From Phoebastria nigripes (taxonomy: Eukaryota > Chordata > Aves > Procellariiformes > Diomedeidae): 64,000 nt of DNA. A model generated the notes under the pieces. The model ran no database searches and was not told the origin of the DNA. It saw only the letters and a program-made list of their open reading frames with translations. Shown in pieces: positions 26,799 to 38,300 of this stretch. Position 1 is the stretch's first letter, and each line of letters begins with the position of its first letter. The stretch covers positions 344,940-408,939 of the forward strand of contig JAYKAV010002750.1 in the NCBI GenBank assembly GCA_035582835.1. Direction: 5' to 3'. The translations under genes and the position numbers were made by a program.

Positions 26799-26862
26799 GA
26801 ACCCTGCCCTATTTGTGTTTCTTTTTGATGTTCTGCATCACAGAAGTTACTTCAACTAACAT
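26799..26862. repeat. Diverged duplicate segment, copy A
   Basis: About 64 bases that match 28,161-28,224 at roughly 50 of 64 positions by eye, including an exact TTCTGCATCACAGA core. An AAAGACA word lies upstream of both copies. Same orientation, about 1.36 kb apart. I do not recognise the repeat family. Confidence 0.65.
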
Positions 26863-28160
26863 TAAACATTTGGCTCAACAGCCAAAACAACACTGCAAGA
26901 AAACGAGAGAAGTCACAGGTTGGAAATGCTTGACGTTCATTTAAGAATGAATGTTATTAAACAGTTCTGCCATGTTAACAAGGGGCAGAATCTGCAGCTG
27001 CCTACGTGCTTGCAGGATCTATATGTGAGTACTGTACAAAAACCCTCAACAGCTTCCGGACAAGTTTACAATGACTTCATAGTCTAATGTGGACCCTAAA
27101 ACACAGAGCAGTCTATTACTAGTAGGATTCACTTAGGTCTTGTGGATCAGTAAAAGCTATGATCCTTGTCTTACAAAGTAACATGTACAGGAGTTTACTC
27201 TAGGGACAGAAACCTGAAAGTACGATGTGACAGTCATCAGCAACTCTCTGATCTATCCAGGCCAGACCTGCTCATGAACTCAGAACTCGCTGACGCTATG
27301 ACACACAGAGCCAGCTGAATTTTAAAACTCCATTTCAGAGCGCATGGGCTAGCTGGCCCCTTTGGAGGAGACTGCCCTGCAAGCAGGTTTTGTTGCGTCA
27401 TTCAAATCTTTTAACAAGTAGCTTGTCTTCTCCAATACAACCCAGAGGCAAATCTAGTTGTCTCTCGAGAAGAGACAAATTCAGCAGTTACAAAGCACAG
27501 ACTTTGTAAAAACAAGCACTGACAATTGCGATTATTTAATTTAGAAAAACCTGCAGTGGAAACCCATTGAAAAAATTTTTAAGTGTTCCCAGATCAAACA
27601 TCACAGTGCAGTGAAAGAGGACTGGTAAACTGAGAAAACTAAAACGGCATTTTCCAAGTGAGGAATATTACTAGAGATTAGCAAACATGAAATAATAAAT
27701 TAAAATACATTTCATTTTAATAACCTGTGATTTTATTAGAAACATTGGTGAAGGCTTTATGTATCCCTCTATATTCTTCACCCAAAATGTATCTGCCATT
27801 TTCTGTTTTGCCTTCTACTTAAAATGTGCTGTCCTCAAACTCCTCTCACTTTTAGAAAAATGGCGTTGGTCCGTTAGTGACAGATTTATTATTTTTAGAG
27901 TTACTTTGTCAATATCAAAACTCTTACTCCAGTGAAGACACATTTTACTTTTACAGACCTTATCAGACTTAAATACCTGAATTGTGTTCAGCTTGCTAAA
28001 CACACCTTCCACTACACAATCTTCTAAGATTTAGAAGTAGCTTACGGAGGTTTAAGTACAGTAAATTCTTCTCAAATGCCCCAAGTCAGAAGTTGCTAAA
28101 TGTAGTATTGTTCATTTCTGTTTGAATTGGCGTCGCTTACAAAGACACGTGTTTGAAATA

Positions 28161-28224
28161 GATCCCTCTCCTGTTCGTGTTTCCTTTTGCCGTTCTGCAT
28201 CACAGAGGCTACTTAAGCAAACAT
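28161..28224. repeat. Diverged duplicate segment, copy B
   Basis: Partner of the copy at 26,799-26,862. Copy B retains CpG positions (TTCGTG, GCCGTT) where copy A has TpG or other changes. It lies near the edge of the KLHL2 CpG island, about 1.1 kb before the start codon. Confidence 0.65.
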
Positions 28225-29328
28225 GAAAACACAACTCAAGTACTTAATGCTAAATGTCAGTGACGCTTGCGATTGTATGACTGAAGACAGGAGGGCAGCT
28301 GTTTTGAGCGGCACAGTCGCTGTTCTGCTGGACTGGATCAAATAAAGACAGATGAGATACAGCAGGTCACAGCGAACTAGAGCACCGGCGTTCAACTGCA
28401 GCATCCCTCTTCTCCGCCCCAATGCACTTTTGGGCTTCGCTTCGGCCCCTGCTCGAGCTGCAACCACCTGTGAGAGCTGGTTCCAGGCCAGCTCCTCGGC
28501 TGGCCCACGGTGAAGTTGCAGACGCCCCTCCATGGGGTGCATCTGCGGGTGGGTCTTCTCACAGAGGAGACCTGTGACCACTTTTTTTTTTTTTCTTTTC
28601 CTAAAAGAAAAAAGAAAAGAGTCCTGGCTCCGGGGCCTAGCGCACCTCCATCCCCCCGTGCGAGCGCCCCAAGCCATCCTCCCTGGTGCTGAGGACACCC
28701 TGACTTCGGCGCTCTGTGGGACATGTCCCCGTGCAGGACAGCTCGGGGGTGCTTCTCCGGCCCTGCCTTGAGCCACCGCTCTCTTGGGAGATGGGAGATG
28801 CGCACTCAGGGCCCAGGCTCATCCCCCTCGCAGGAGACGCTTCTTCCAGCAAAGGGGAACAGCACCGACTCCTCCTCCCCTTCCTAAAGGCCAGGGGCGA
28901 GCAGCCGCTCACCCCTGGGCCGGGGCTGCCCCACCGAGAGGCAGCAGCCCGCCCCTCAGCCCCGAGGGCACACAGCGCGGTGCCCGGGCGGGAGGCTCCG
29001 ACGTGCAGGAGCCCGCCCTCCTCGGGGGCCCCCGAGGGGCGACCGCCCTCCGCGCCTCACAGGAGCCGCTCCCTCACAGGGGCGGGGTCGGGCCGCGCGC
29101 CCCCTGCCGCCGCGCCTGCGCGCAGCGGCCCGTCCCCGCCACCGCCCTCCCGCGGGCGGGAACCCGGAAGTGGGCAGCGCCGGCGGCTCCCGGCGGGCCG
29201 GCGGGTAGCGGGGGCTCCGCCGGGCGGGCGCAGCCGGCACCCCGCGGCGGGGGCAGCGGCGGCTGGCATGGTGCTGGCGGCAGCGCGCCGCGCCCGCGTT
29301 GCACGGAGGAAGCCCGAGCGGAGCCGCG

Positions 29329-29351
29329 ATGGAGATGCTGCTGCCGCCCGT
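29329..29351 (+). CDS. KLHL2: KLHL2 exon 1 (coding part, residues 1-8)
   Basis: ATG at 29329 in the context GCCGCGATGG (G at -3 and +4). It encodes MEMLLPP plus two bases of Val8 and ends at a GTGAGT donor (29352). The human N-terminus METPPLPPA has the same character and is one residue longer. The choice rests on position in the CpG island, the strong donor and correct phase with exon 2. Other first exons are possible. Confidence 0.85.
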
Positions 29352-32300
29352 GTGAGTGCGGCGGCGGGGCGGGCGGGGAGGCTGACGGGCTCCCGGAGCC
29401 CGCCGGCGCGGCGGTGCGGAGTGGAGCGCTGTGCCGTGCCGTGCCGTGCCGTGGGCTGGGGGCGCGGGGCCGGGCCCAGCCGCGTAGCAGCGAGCTGAGT
29501 TGCCGCGGCGCTCCGCAGCCCGCCCGGCCCGTGGCCCGCCCCGGGCCCCTGGGCACCGGGCGGGGAGCGGTGCCCGCAGACAGCCTCTGCCCCGGCGGGG
29601 TGGACCCGGGCCCGGCCGCGGCGGCGCGGGGCAGCGCTGGCGGGAGGGTCGTGTCGGCGACCCGGCGGCGGAGCCCATGAGCGACGGCCGCAGCCGGTGC
29701 CCGGCGGGCCGGGNCTCCCCAGGGCCAGCGCGGCCGCCCGGTGGCTTGAGATGCCCCGTCGTGCCCGCTGCGGTGCCCGCGTCGGCGGGGCGTTGGGTAG
29801 CGGGGCGGGCCGGGCCGGGCCGTGGGGGGAGCGGGCGCTGGGCTCCCCGCGGGCGGGCAGGGCGGCCGGCACCCCCGCCCCGCCGCCTGCCCCTGTGCCT
29901 CCCAGCTCGCGGGGACGGGCGCTTTTTTTTCCCTCCTCCCCCTCACTCCTCCTGCTTCGTCCATATGTGGTCCCAAATTACTCCCTGTTTGACTCAGCAG
30001 TCATGCTCATCACACTCTCGGTTTTCTGGTTATTTAGTTGAGCATCTTTTTTAGTAGCAGTGTGCTAGGCATGCCGTGTATTTCCAGCTGCACTTCAGTT
30101 GGCTTCGTCCAATATTTTATATGCTCCAGGTCTGCGTAGCTTCATCCCGCGCCTTCAGGAGGTTGTATTTTCAGGTGCGCTGTGGGTGAGGCTCTTGAGA
30201 ACAAGCCAAAGGGAACCAGTTGCAGACAGCTTTGACCCAGCTGGTGAAATGGTAAGAGAGACTCCAGTAACTTCAGGGAGACTAGCAGTTCTCAAAGCAG
30301 AAGGCATATGACTGATGGTTTTGGAGGCTTCATTACCTTAAAACAAAGTCATTCTTTGTGACAAACTAATGAAACTTCAGCAAATGAATTTACGCTTCAC
30401 AGGAACTCCTCCATCTATCCAGGTTGCTTGGCAGCTCTTCACAGGCAACTCTGACCACTTTTTTTTCTTGCATATTTGTATGTGATGTGTATGTAGTCTG
30501 TGTACATATGCAGATATGTACACATCAGTATCTGATGCGTTGCTTTGGGATGTAAAAAGATGCCATAGAAGAAGTGTTCTTATCTTGGACTTGATAAGTC
30601 AGTGGTATAATTAAAAGCTGGGTCTCTTCCTCACAGTTAGTCTTTGGTGTTTTGAATGTTTCCTGAAGTCACTGATTTCTATGTATAATTTTTTTGAATG
30701 CTGATCACTACATATGTCACATAATTTAGAAGAGTAATATTCAGTCTAAAGGAGTTTGCTAGATAGGACGTCTTTTTTTTTTATCTCCATACAGCAGCAT
30801 GTGTATGTGCTCTATAACATGTAACTTGATTTTTTTTTTTTGTTTCTGATTGATGCAAAATTGTTGTCTGTTACTTGGCCCCTTTCAGTAATGAGTTGTA
30901 TCATTTTCAAAATTGAGCCTGAAACTTTTAATTCATAGCAGTTTCATGGTACAATGTAGTAACTTGGTAGTAGTTTGAGCTCTGTAGATGGACCTTACTT
31001 TGTTAGCCAGTGTTTTACAGAGACTTTTTCTATTCCTTTGCTTGATGCAATTTTTGCTCCAAAATTTTGTAGCTAGTTTTGGAATCATGAAAAGTAGAGC
31101 CAACTACTTTGTTTTGCATGTTGTTATAGAATCATAGAACCGCTTGGGTTGGAAGGGACCTTTAAAGGTCATCTAGTCCAACCCCCCTGCAATGAGCAGG
31201 GACATCTTCAACTAGATCAGGTCGCTCAGAGCCCCGTACAAGCTGACCTTGAATATTTCCAGAGATGGGGCATATAGTGCACAGAATATAGAGTTCTAGG
31301 TTAAAATCTTAGATTATTGTTGAATTTTTCTTTTGAGCTTCTTTAGACATGCCCAAGTAAAAAGTTTTAGGTATGGTAGAAGAGAAACTGGAATTATGGG
31401 AGTCGATGCATACGTTCAATTTGACTGTTCTTACCTAAAGCATGTAAGATTGAGTTTTCATTTGAAATCAGATCTCTGATGTACCAGGGTCAGTTGCCTC
31501 ACCAAGTGACTTCAGTGACTTTGCTTATTTCCAGCTCAGAGGTTCAGGAATACAGTTACAATAGTGTAGGTGAAAACATCACTGATGCTAAGCATTTCTG
31601 AAGTACTACAACAATGTAATTTGCCTTGTAAGAATAACATTGTGATTGTAAACACGAAACTCATTGGCTCGGCTCGGCTCGGCTTGGCATGAAAAACCCA
31701 CTTGCTGTTTGGACAGGTCCTAGTGACTGAGGGGTGTACATAATCATTTTTCTACAGAAGTTAGTGTCTGTAAAACTTGGGTATTTCTTATAGAAAGAGA
31801 TAATTGTAGATGGAGCGCATGATTTTTCACGTTGTTTAGTTTTTCTCTTGCTATTTTGGGTGGGTTTTTGAGAGTAAGAAGACTTAAGAGGTTGGTCACT
31901 TTTGCTTTTCAAAACATTGAGTGGATCTGCAAAACTACCCAATTTTTCTCATGCTCACCTATGCCTCATGCTGCTGATAGGGAAAGCCTGGACGATTACA
32001 GTAGTCATCATGTGGTCTTCCTGTCAGAGATGAACTGGGAGCTGTGTGAACCAGTAAGGGAGGTCATGGTGGAAGGGCAGAAAGCGGCTCTTGTCTCGCA
32101 GGCGGTGAAGGTATTGAGAGGCTGGGGTGATGGATGCTACGTTCTACCATTGATCTGTACGGCCACCAGGCTAAAAATTCCCTGCTCTCCCCTCACTTGA
32201 GGGCTTATTGGAAATATTCTAGGGCATCATCTTCATGTTTTCCTTAGTGGAGATTATTGTTAGCCCTGAGTGTCTCTGTCAACCTCATTAATGTTGGTCA

Positions 32301-35300
32301 CCAACTTACCACTTCGTCAGGAATTCTACCTACTCCTCCACACTGTTGGTAATAGGGAAACCAAAATTGCTTGGAGTAAAGAGTAGGTTGAAGTGCAAAT
32401 CTCCTGTTCCCCAAGATGAAGGTGGAGAAAATAAGAGTGACAGAACTGGAGATTAGACAGAGGTATTAACTCTCTTCTTTTTTTTTTTTTTTCCCCTCTT
32501 TCTTTCAGGTGTACCAAACTTTGCCATCAGAAGCCCTTGGATCTGAAAGATGATAACACTGAAATTCACTGTCCTGTTACAGTAAATCCATGGCACATGA
32601 AGAAAGCTTTTAAAGTTATGAATGAATTAAGAAGGTATTACTTTACTGTATACATCTGCCTGGAGTTCATAATACATTTTTACTTTCATTTGTATTTATT
32701 AAGTTGTTAATAGTTTATTTATTAAGAACACGCAATTCCAGAAGTGTAGCTGATGAGAAGGATTTAATATACAATGAAGTGATAGCTGAATGATAGTCAT
32801 GTGATGATAGCTGTAATGTGTGCAGTATGTTTTTGCCCCTCATAAATTAATCAAAACTAGGTTTATGAGACTTGAAAAATACTTAGAGGTTGTATTTAAG
32901 GAGTTAAAGCTACTGATCCTGTCTTGCATGTAGTTGATCCTGGACAGATGAAAAGTGACTCTTTAGTTGAGCCTCAGGCTCTTCGTATGCCTGTTGTTGA
33001 TTTTTGTGGTAGGCTGCAAACTGGAAAAATGTTAAAATTTTCTAGGCTGGAGACATAGGTCACAGTCTAACAAATGTAAACCAACTGACAGTATGCTTTC
33101 TTTTCTTAGTTATCTTTTGCTTGCCCCCTGTGAGAAATTGATGAACTCCCAAATCAAATATTTAAAGTAACTTTTCTCAATAAAGTTTTGTAAGACCTGG
33201 AGTGATACTACCATCAGTTTCAGCAAAACTGGGAGACTGGTGCTGATGCTGTTCTTAGCATGCATATTGATTTATTTTCTACATATGAGTAGGTGAGATG
33301 GTGTTGAAAACTGTGACAGCTGGTAATTAGAGCTCACAACTGAGCTCTGGTAATTAGGACTCACAACTATCACTGACAGTAATTCAGCTTTATAAACTAA
33401 CAGCAACAATGGAGAAATTAAATAAATAAAACACTTCTCTAGCACAGACAATACCGGAGGGTGTGAAACTCCTGTAGTCCTTTGTTATTTCCCATAAAAG
33501 ATTAAAAACTGGAGAGGCTTCACCTGAAAAAAAGACAGCAACTGATACCCTATGCCTCTGCCTTTGATCTTTGCTGTTCCGTATGGGTAAATCTTTAACA
33601 CTATGGTAGATACGGTGATCAGATCAATGTATTTATCTGGCTGTGACAGTTTGTACTGTACTGGAAGATTGGAGAAAATCATATGCTGACTATAAATGAC
33701 TTAAATCCAGCTCAAAGACTTCCATAGTCTGAGGGTAACGGGTTAAAGCAGAGACTATTTTTCTAGTATTTTAACAGCCTAGTTACCTTATGCTGGAAGG
33801 ACTGATACTTATTGCTTCACCTTACTTACGCCCTTGGCTTTTTCAAGGATCCCAGTAACCAGATTCAGTGTCTCAAGGAGTGTAATAGAGCCTGGCCAGA
33901 GCCAGTAGCCATGACTTCCTAAGGATGAGCTAGAGTTTAGATGAAGAAACAGTTTCCCAGAATGAATCTTACAGCAGTTTCAGAAGTCAGAAACCTTACC
34001 TGCATTTTGTTGTGTTGCGAGTAAAAGATACGTGGTCTTCCAGCAGAGCGTGTTGTTGAAGGCTGTGGATTATTTTCAGAATGTACTCTAGTTTCCATGG
34101 TTACTTAAATTTGAATTGCTGTAGAAGCAATTCGAGCAATTTTGTCTTACATGTATAAATAGTTAAAGTTGGAACAGGAGCAGTGCCATGCAAACCTTAA
34201 CTGTAGTTCTTATTTAATAAGGTAGTTGATGCAGCAATGTTTACTGTTTAAGCTGAGTACAGCTTTTAAAATGGTAAGTGTTAATTAGATAAGATTATAA
34301 ACATTAATATTTGCATTTATTTGTTTGAAATAATAAACTGAAATATTTTAGAAATGTTTCAGACTTCATTACCCTAAATGAAGACCTAATATTAATCAAG
34401 TAAATGATATTTTCGATTTTATTGACTACATTTTTAAAGTGGTTTCTGTTTCGGTTCTTTTCATTAGTGTAGCACAAGCAGGTATTTGCCAGAGGTATAC
34501 TCTCCAGAAAGTGGATAACTAGTGAAGAAATCATCTGCTTAAGCATCTAAAATACATTGGTTTTGGAATGCTTAAGTCTGTGAGTTTATATTACATTTTT
34601 GGCTGCTGTCAAGTTGCCTGGTTCTATTAGCTCCTAAGAGGGTTTTTCTGTGCCTTCAAATTTTGACAAATTTGAGTAATTTTGTCCTTGGTAGCTTTTG
34701 TCATTTCATTACTCACCATCGCCTCAACACTGAGTCAGAGAGATCATTAGGATAGCTAATTAGTTCTTGACATGTGAAGAAATTACCCTCTGATGCCTGT
34801 CATTCCTCGTCATTATAATTTGCTTTTATCACAATTGAGTTTGACCTTGCCTATATTTGTTAAGATCCTCATTCTTACAAACAAGACTTTACCAAAATCT
34901 TTTGAAGATGTGGGTAATGACCTTTCTCTATATAAACCAATGAAGAGTAACCTGCAATCTGGTAAACAGTTATTGTTCTTAAATCTATACTTTTTTGCCC
35001 CCAAATTTCTCATTTGCTTACCAAGATGGTGTACCCCCCAACCTGGCTCTGTTCATTCAGTCGCTCTATACAAGCAAATTAGTACAATATCACTTCAGAA
35101 CGCAAGCTTTTCTAAAATAAATCGGTGTGCCCTCATGAAATGAAGGTGCTGAGTTGCTGTGGAAGCCACAAGATGCTTGCAGCAGAGTACATGATTAAGT
35201 TTATAAGCTTGTTTCTTTTAGTAGTTTATTTAGCTTGTCAGCTTTGTAGTAACGCAGAGCATATTCATTCACCTAATGCAGTTCCAGACTAGAGATGTAT

Positions 35301-38300
35301 CCGGACTACCTCTAAGTTACTATGTCTATATATGCGCAATGTAATTAATTAGCTGGAGTTTTGCATTGATGTAATTGTTGCTTCTGGCTTCGTTGTTATC
35401 TTTGGTATTTCTGTGCAGCTAAGTATAAAACCGTTTGTTCCTGTTGTCAGGATAAGTGCAGGTGTCTGAAAAAGCTGGGTATCTGATGACCTCTTATGTG
35501 CAGCTTTCTGTTTCAATTTTTGTATAATAAATGCAATGGTTGTTTTCAAGCTCCTCTGAATTGTGTGTTTCATCTGGGTATGGTCATTAGCTTATATTAT
35601 ACATCTTTTTTGATAATAGCCATATTGCAGGCTAAACTTATGAGATTTAGATAGTTGCTGTAGGTATTAAGAGCTGAAAGGGGGAAAATATTCTCATGCC
35701 AGGATTGCAATATGGCCCCAAAGGTTAGTTGCGGCCACCAAAATTTTTGGTGTGTGACCTCCACAAGGTCACCTTACTTGAGGCTGTGCTCAAAGAAATT
35801 GGATTATTGCACAGGCTGAGAGAAACTGAGTCTAGTTTTCTTTGGACTGAGGTAAATATCTGAGCAGTTTGGCTGAGAGCTCTAGCAACTGCTCGCCCCA
35901 ATCACTGCTACAACTCTGTGTGGTACTTGCAAACTATCAGAAAGTCTGCACTCTACCTGCAATATATATTCAGGAAAGATAAAAAAAAATCTTTTCAAAA
36001 GTACTGAGAATAGAGATCACTGGATTGATGTACAGCTCTAGCTCCGTCCCTAAGGAATATGTTCTGTTAAATTGTACTTTCCCCTCTTCCCTTTTTTGCC
36101 CTGGCTCTGAGTTTTGTGGATTGTATGCTACTTCTACAGGGACAGCGGTAGCATGAGAAGGAAATAAAAGGCAACTGTGACTATGGCTATTTAGATGCTG
36201 GGAAATTGCAGCCTTTTGGTGTTGTGGTGTTTTTTTTTTTTTTCTTTTTTCCTCCCCCCCACCCCCCTTCCATCTAGAAAATTGGATTATAAAGAGTACA
36301 CGGTGTGGTGGGTTTAACTGGAGGAGGTATATCCAATAGCTGTTAACTGCTTTGGAAACACCTGTATTAGGAATGATTATAAATGAGATGTTACTTTATT
36401 GCAACAGAAGAGGGAGGAAATTTTACATTCGCAAAGGACAAGAATGCACATGGATGTAATGAAGATAAAAAGTCAGGCAATATATGAAGTTAACCATAAT
36501 AAATTCTAAGCTGGTCAGAGTGGAAAAAATAATTGCTATTGTGTGCATGGGCTATGTATGAAAAATGCTTGGAAAACAGTAAATATAGAGAAGATCGAGT
36601 AGTGATTTTGAACAATTAAGTAGGCATGAGCTTCCAGTGTAATGTGACACAGGCATCACAACTGAAGTTTGGATTCTTTGTTATCTGTAAAGTCTTATTT
36701 CTTACCTCAATTTTTAAATGTTTGTGTATATCAAATCCTTTTTTTTCTATCATAGTTATTCAAAGAGGCCCAGACTTCCAGTGAGAAGATTTATAAATTG
36801 GGCTGATACAAATTTTGTTTATTCAATGCAGAAAGCTTCTGTGCAAGAAATCACAACTCAGTTGTTTGATTTTTTTAGAAAGTTCTGTGTACCCAAGCAC
36901 CATCTGTAATCCGACTGAGTAATAGCCATGTGGTTGTGTAACGCATTTAAAAACAATGCTTGATCAACATTGTCTGCCTGCCTCTTTTGAGGGCATGGGA
37001 AAAGAAATTGTGTGTGATATTATATGCTTTTCTGTTGTAGTTCACTTATGTGAAATTGCCTTCTCTGATATTTCTAAATAGTCAAAACTTGCTGTGTGAT
37101 GTGACGATAGTAGCTGAAGACATGGAAATTGCAGCGCATAGAGTTGTGCTAGCCGCCTGCAGCCCTTACTTCCATGCCATGTTTACAGGTACCAAATGTT
37201 TCAATACTTACTATGTTCTAATCCAATCCAACTGTATAAGGCACAAAATTAAATGGCTTTTGCTTTTTAGGATCTCATTTAATTTTTAGATGAGCCAATA
37301 GGAACATTTGGGTTTCTTAATGAATTTTTTTTTTGCAGTCTAAGGACATACTGGCAACTTATTCTTTGTTAGCATGATGAATGCTTTAAAAGGTCTCCTT
37401 CATTTAAACAAATTTATATGTTAAGTAAGCCAGGAATAGTAGAGTTGTTATACCCTTTAAGGCTCTACTAATCTCACTTGTCCAAAAGAAAGTTAAAATA
37501 ACTTTCATGTAAATTTTGGAGTAAATTATGTCCTTTAACAACTACTGCTGCTTCATTCTTCAGACCCTAAGTACTCTAGGCTGTTAGTAGATATGAAAGC
37601 TTCTGTGGCTTTGGCAGCCTATAGCTGGAGTGCATGCTTCGGTATTTTTAGGGTAATTCTCCATGACAGATGTACTCTGCATCATTGCCACAACTTTTCT
37701 GTGCAGGCTTGATTCTGCCTCTGCTCGCTCCATGCTGGCCAAGTTACTGCTTTGCTGCTGCAACAGGAATGCTGAGGGCTTGCGAGGTTAAGATAGGTTC
37801 AGGTTCATAGGACCCTCCAGCTGAATTCCTATGCTGTGGGTTTAATTCCATAATGGTTATAAATCACATTAAAATCATGTGGAATTCGGTGTCAAAGTGA
37901 GAATGCTACTAAATGCATGTTAAAATTAACTTCTGAAGTTTTGTCTCTTCCTTCTCAAATCTCGTGCCAGTTTGGTAGTTAATGTTAACTGTCTGAAATT
38001 AAAAGAATTCTCTGCAACGTATTGCTTCTGACTAGCAGCTCAGGTGGAGGCAGAAAGGTGACTCTTGGCCTGCCAGTATAGAAGCAAATTGGAGTTTTAA
38101 TAAATTTAATTGTATGCAACTGGAAGATTGATGAAATTTGAAATACTGTTGTGTCCTGGGGAAGCAGCTGATTATTCTTGATTTTATATGCAAATATTTT
38201 GACACAGCCAAAGCCAGAAGTGGAGTCACTACTAGCAGCAACAATGCTTTAAAGTTGCGTGTAAAATTAAGTATCTATTCCTCTAGTAGTTCTTCAAGTT

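Larger units (their letters stand above)
17251..28869. other. Intergenic region between the TMEM192 and KLHL2 promoters
   Basis: About 11.6 kb of mainly AT-rich DNA between the divergent promoters. I find a solo LTR (21,165-21,758), a diverged duplicated segment (about 26,799-26,862 and 28,161-28,224), a short palindrome (17,561-17,575), a CAC/C-run at about 26,541-26,552, and single ambiguous bases at 17297, 17524, 19945 and 20117. Open frames here (for example 24,151-24,642) are short and unrecognised. No RNA gene seen. Confidence 0.8.
28870..29920. promoter_or_regulatory. KLHL2: CpG island spanning the KLHL2 promoter and exon 1
   Basis: Dense CpG and GC block around the KLHL2 start codon. 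CCGGAAGTG at 29164-29172, about 157 bases before the ATG, is a textbook ETS/GABP-type site. A GCGCCTGCGCGC stretch at about 29113-29124 resembles an NRF1 site. No convincing TATA box is seen, as usual for a dispersed CpG-island promoter. Long open frames on both strands here arise from the lack of AT-rich stop codons. One ambiguous base lies at 29714. Confidence 0.87.
29352..32508 (+). other. KLHL2: KLHL2 intron 1
   Basis: About 3.2 kb. The first about 570 bases belong to the CpG island and carry a GTGCC pentamer tract. Further in are a pair of adjacent hairpins (30,499-30,537), a CR1 3' end (31,125-31,275) and a GGCTC pentamer tract (31,666-31,687). No coding exon recognised. Confidence 0.85.

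Noticed and set aside
28213..30054. Long open frames on both strands in the KLHL2 CpG island (up to 300 codons)
   Set aside because: They overlap on opposite strands and in several frames, consist mostly of Ala, Gly, Pro and Arg, and are explained by the rarity of stop codons in GC-rich DNA. None shows a known domain.
37050..37289. 79-codon frame starting before and ending after KLHL2 exon 3
   Set aside because: Only 37082-37188 matches the family; the ends are intronic read-through past good splice sites.
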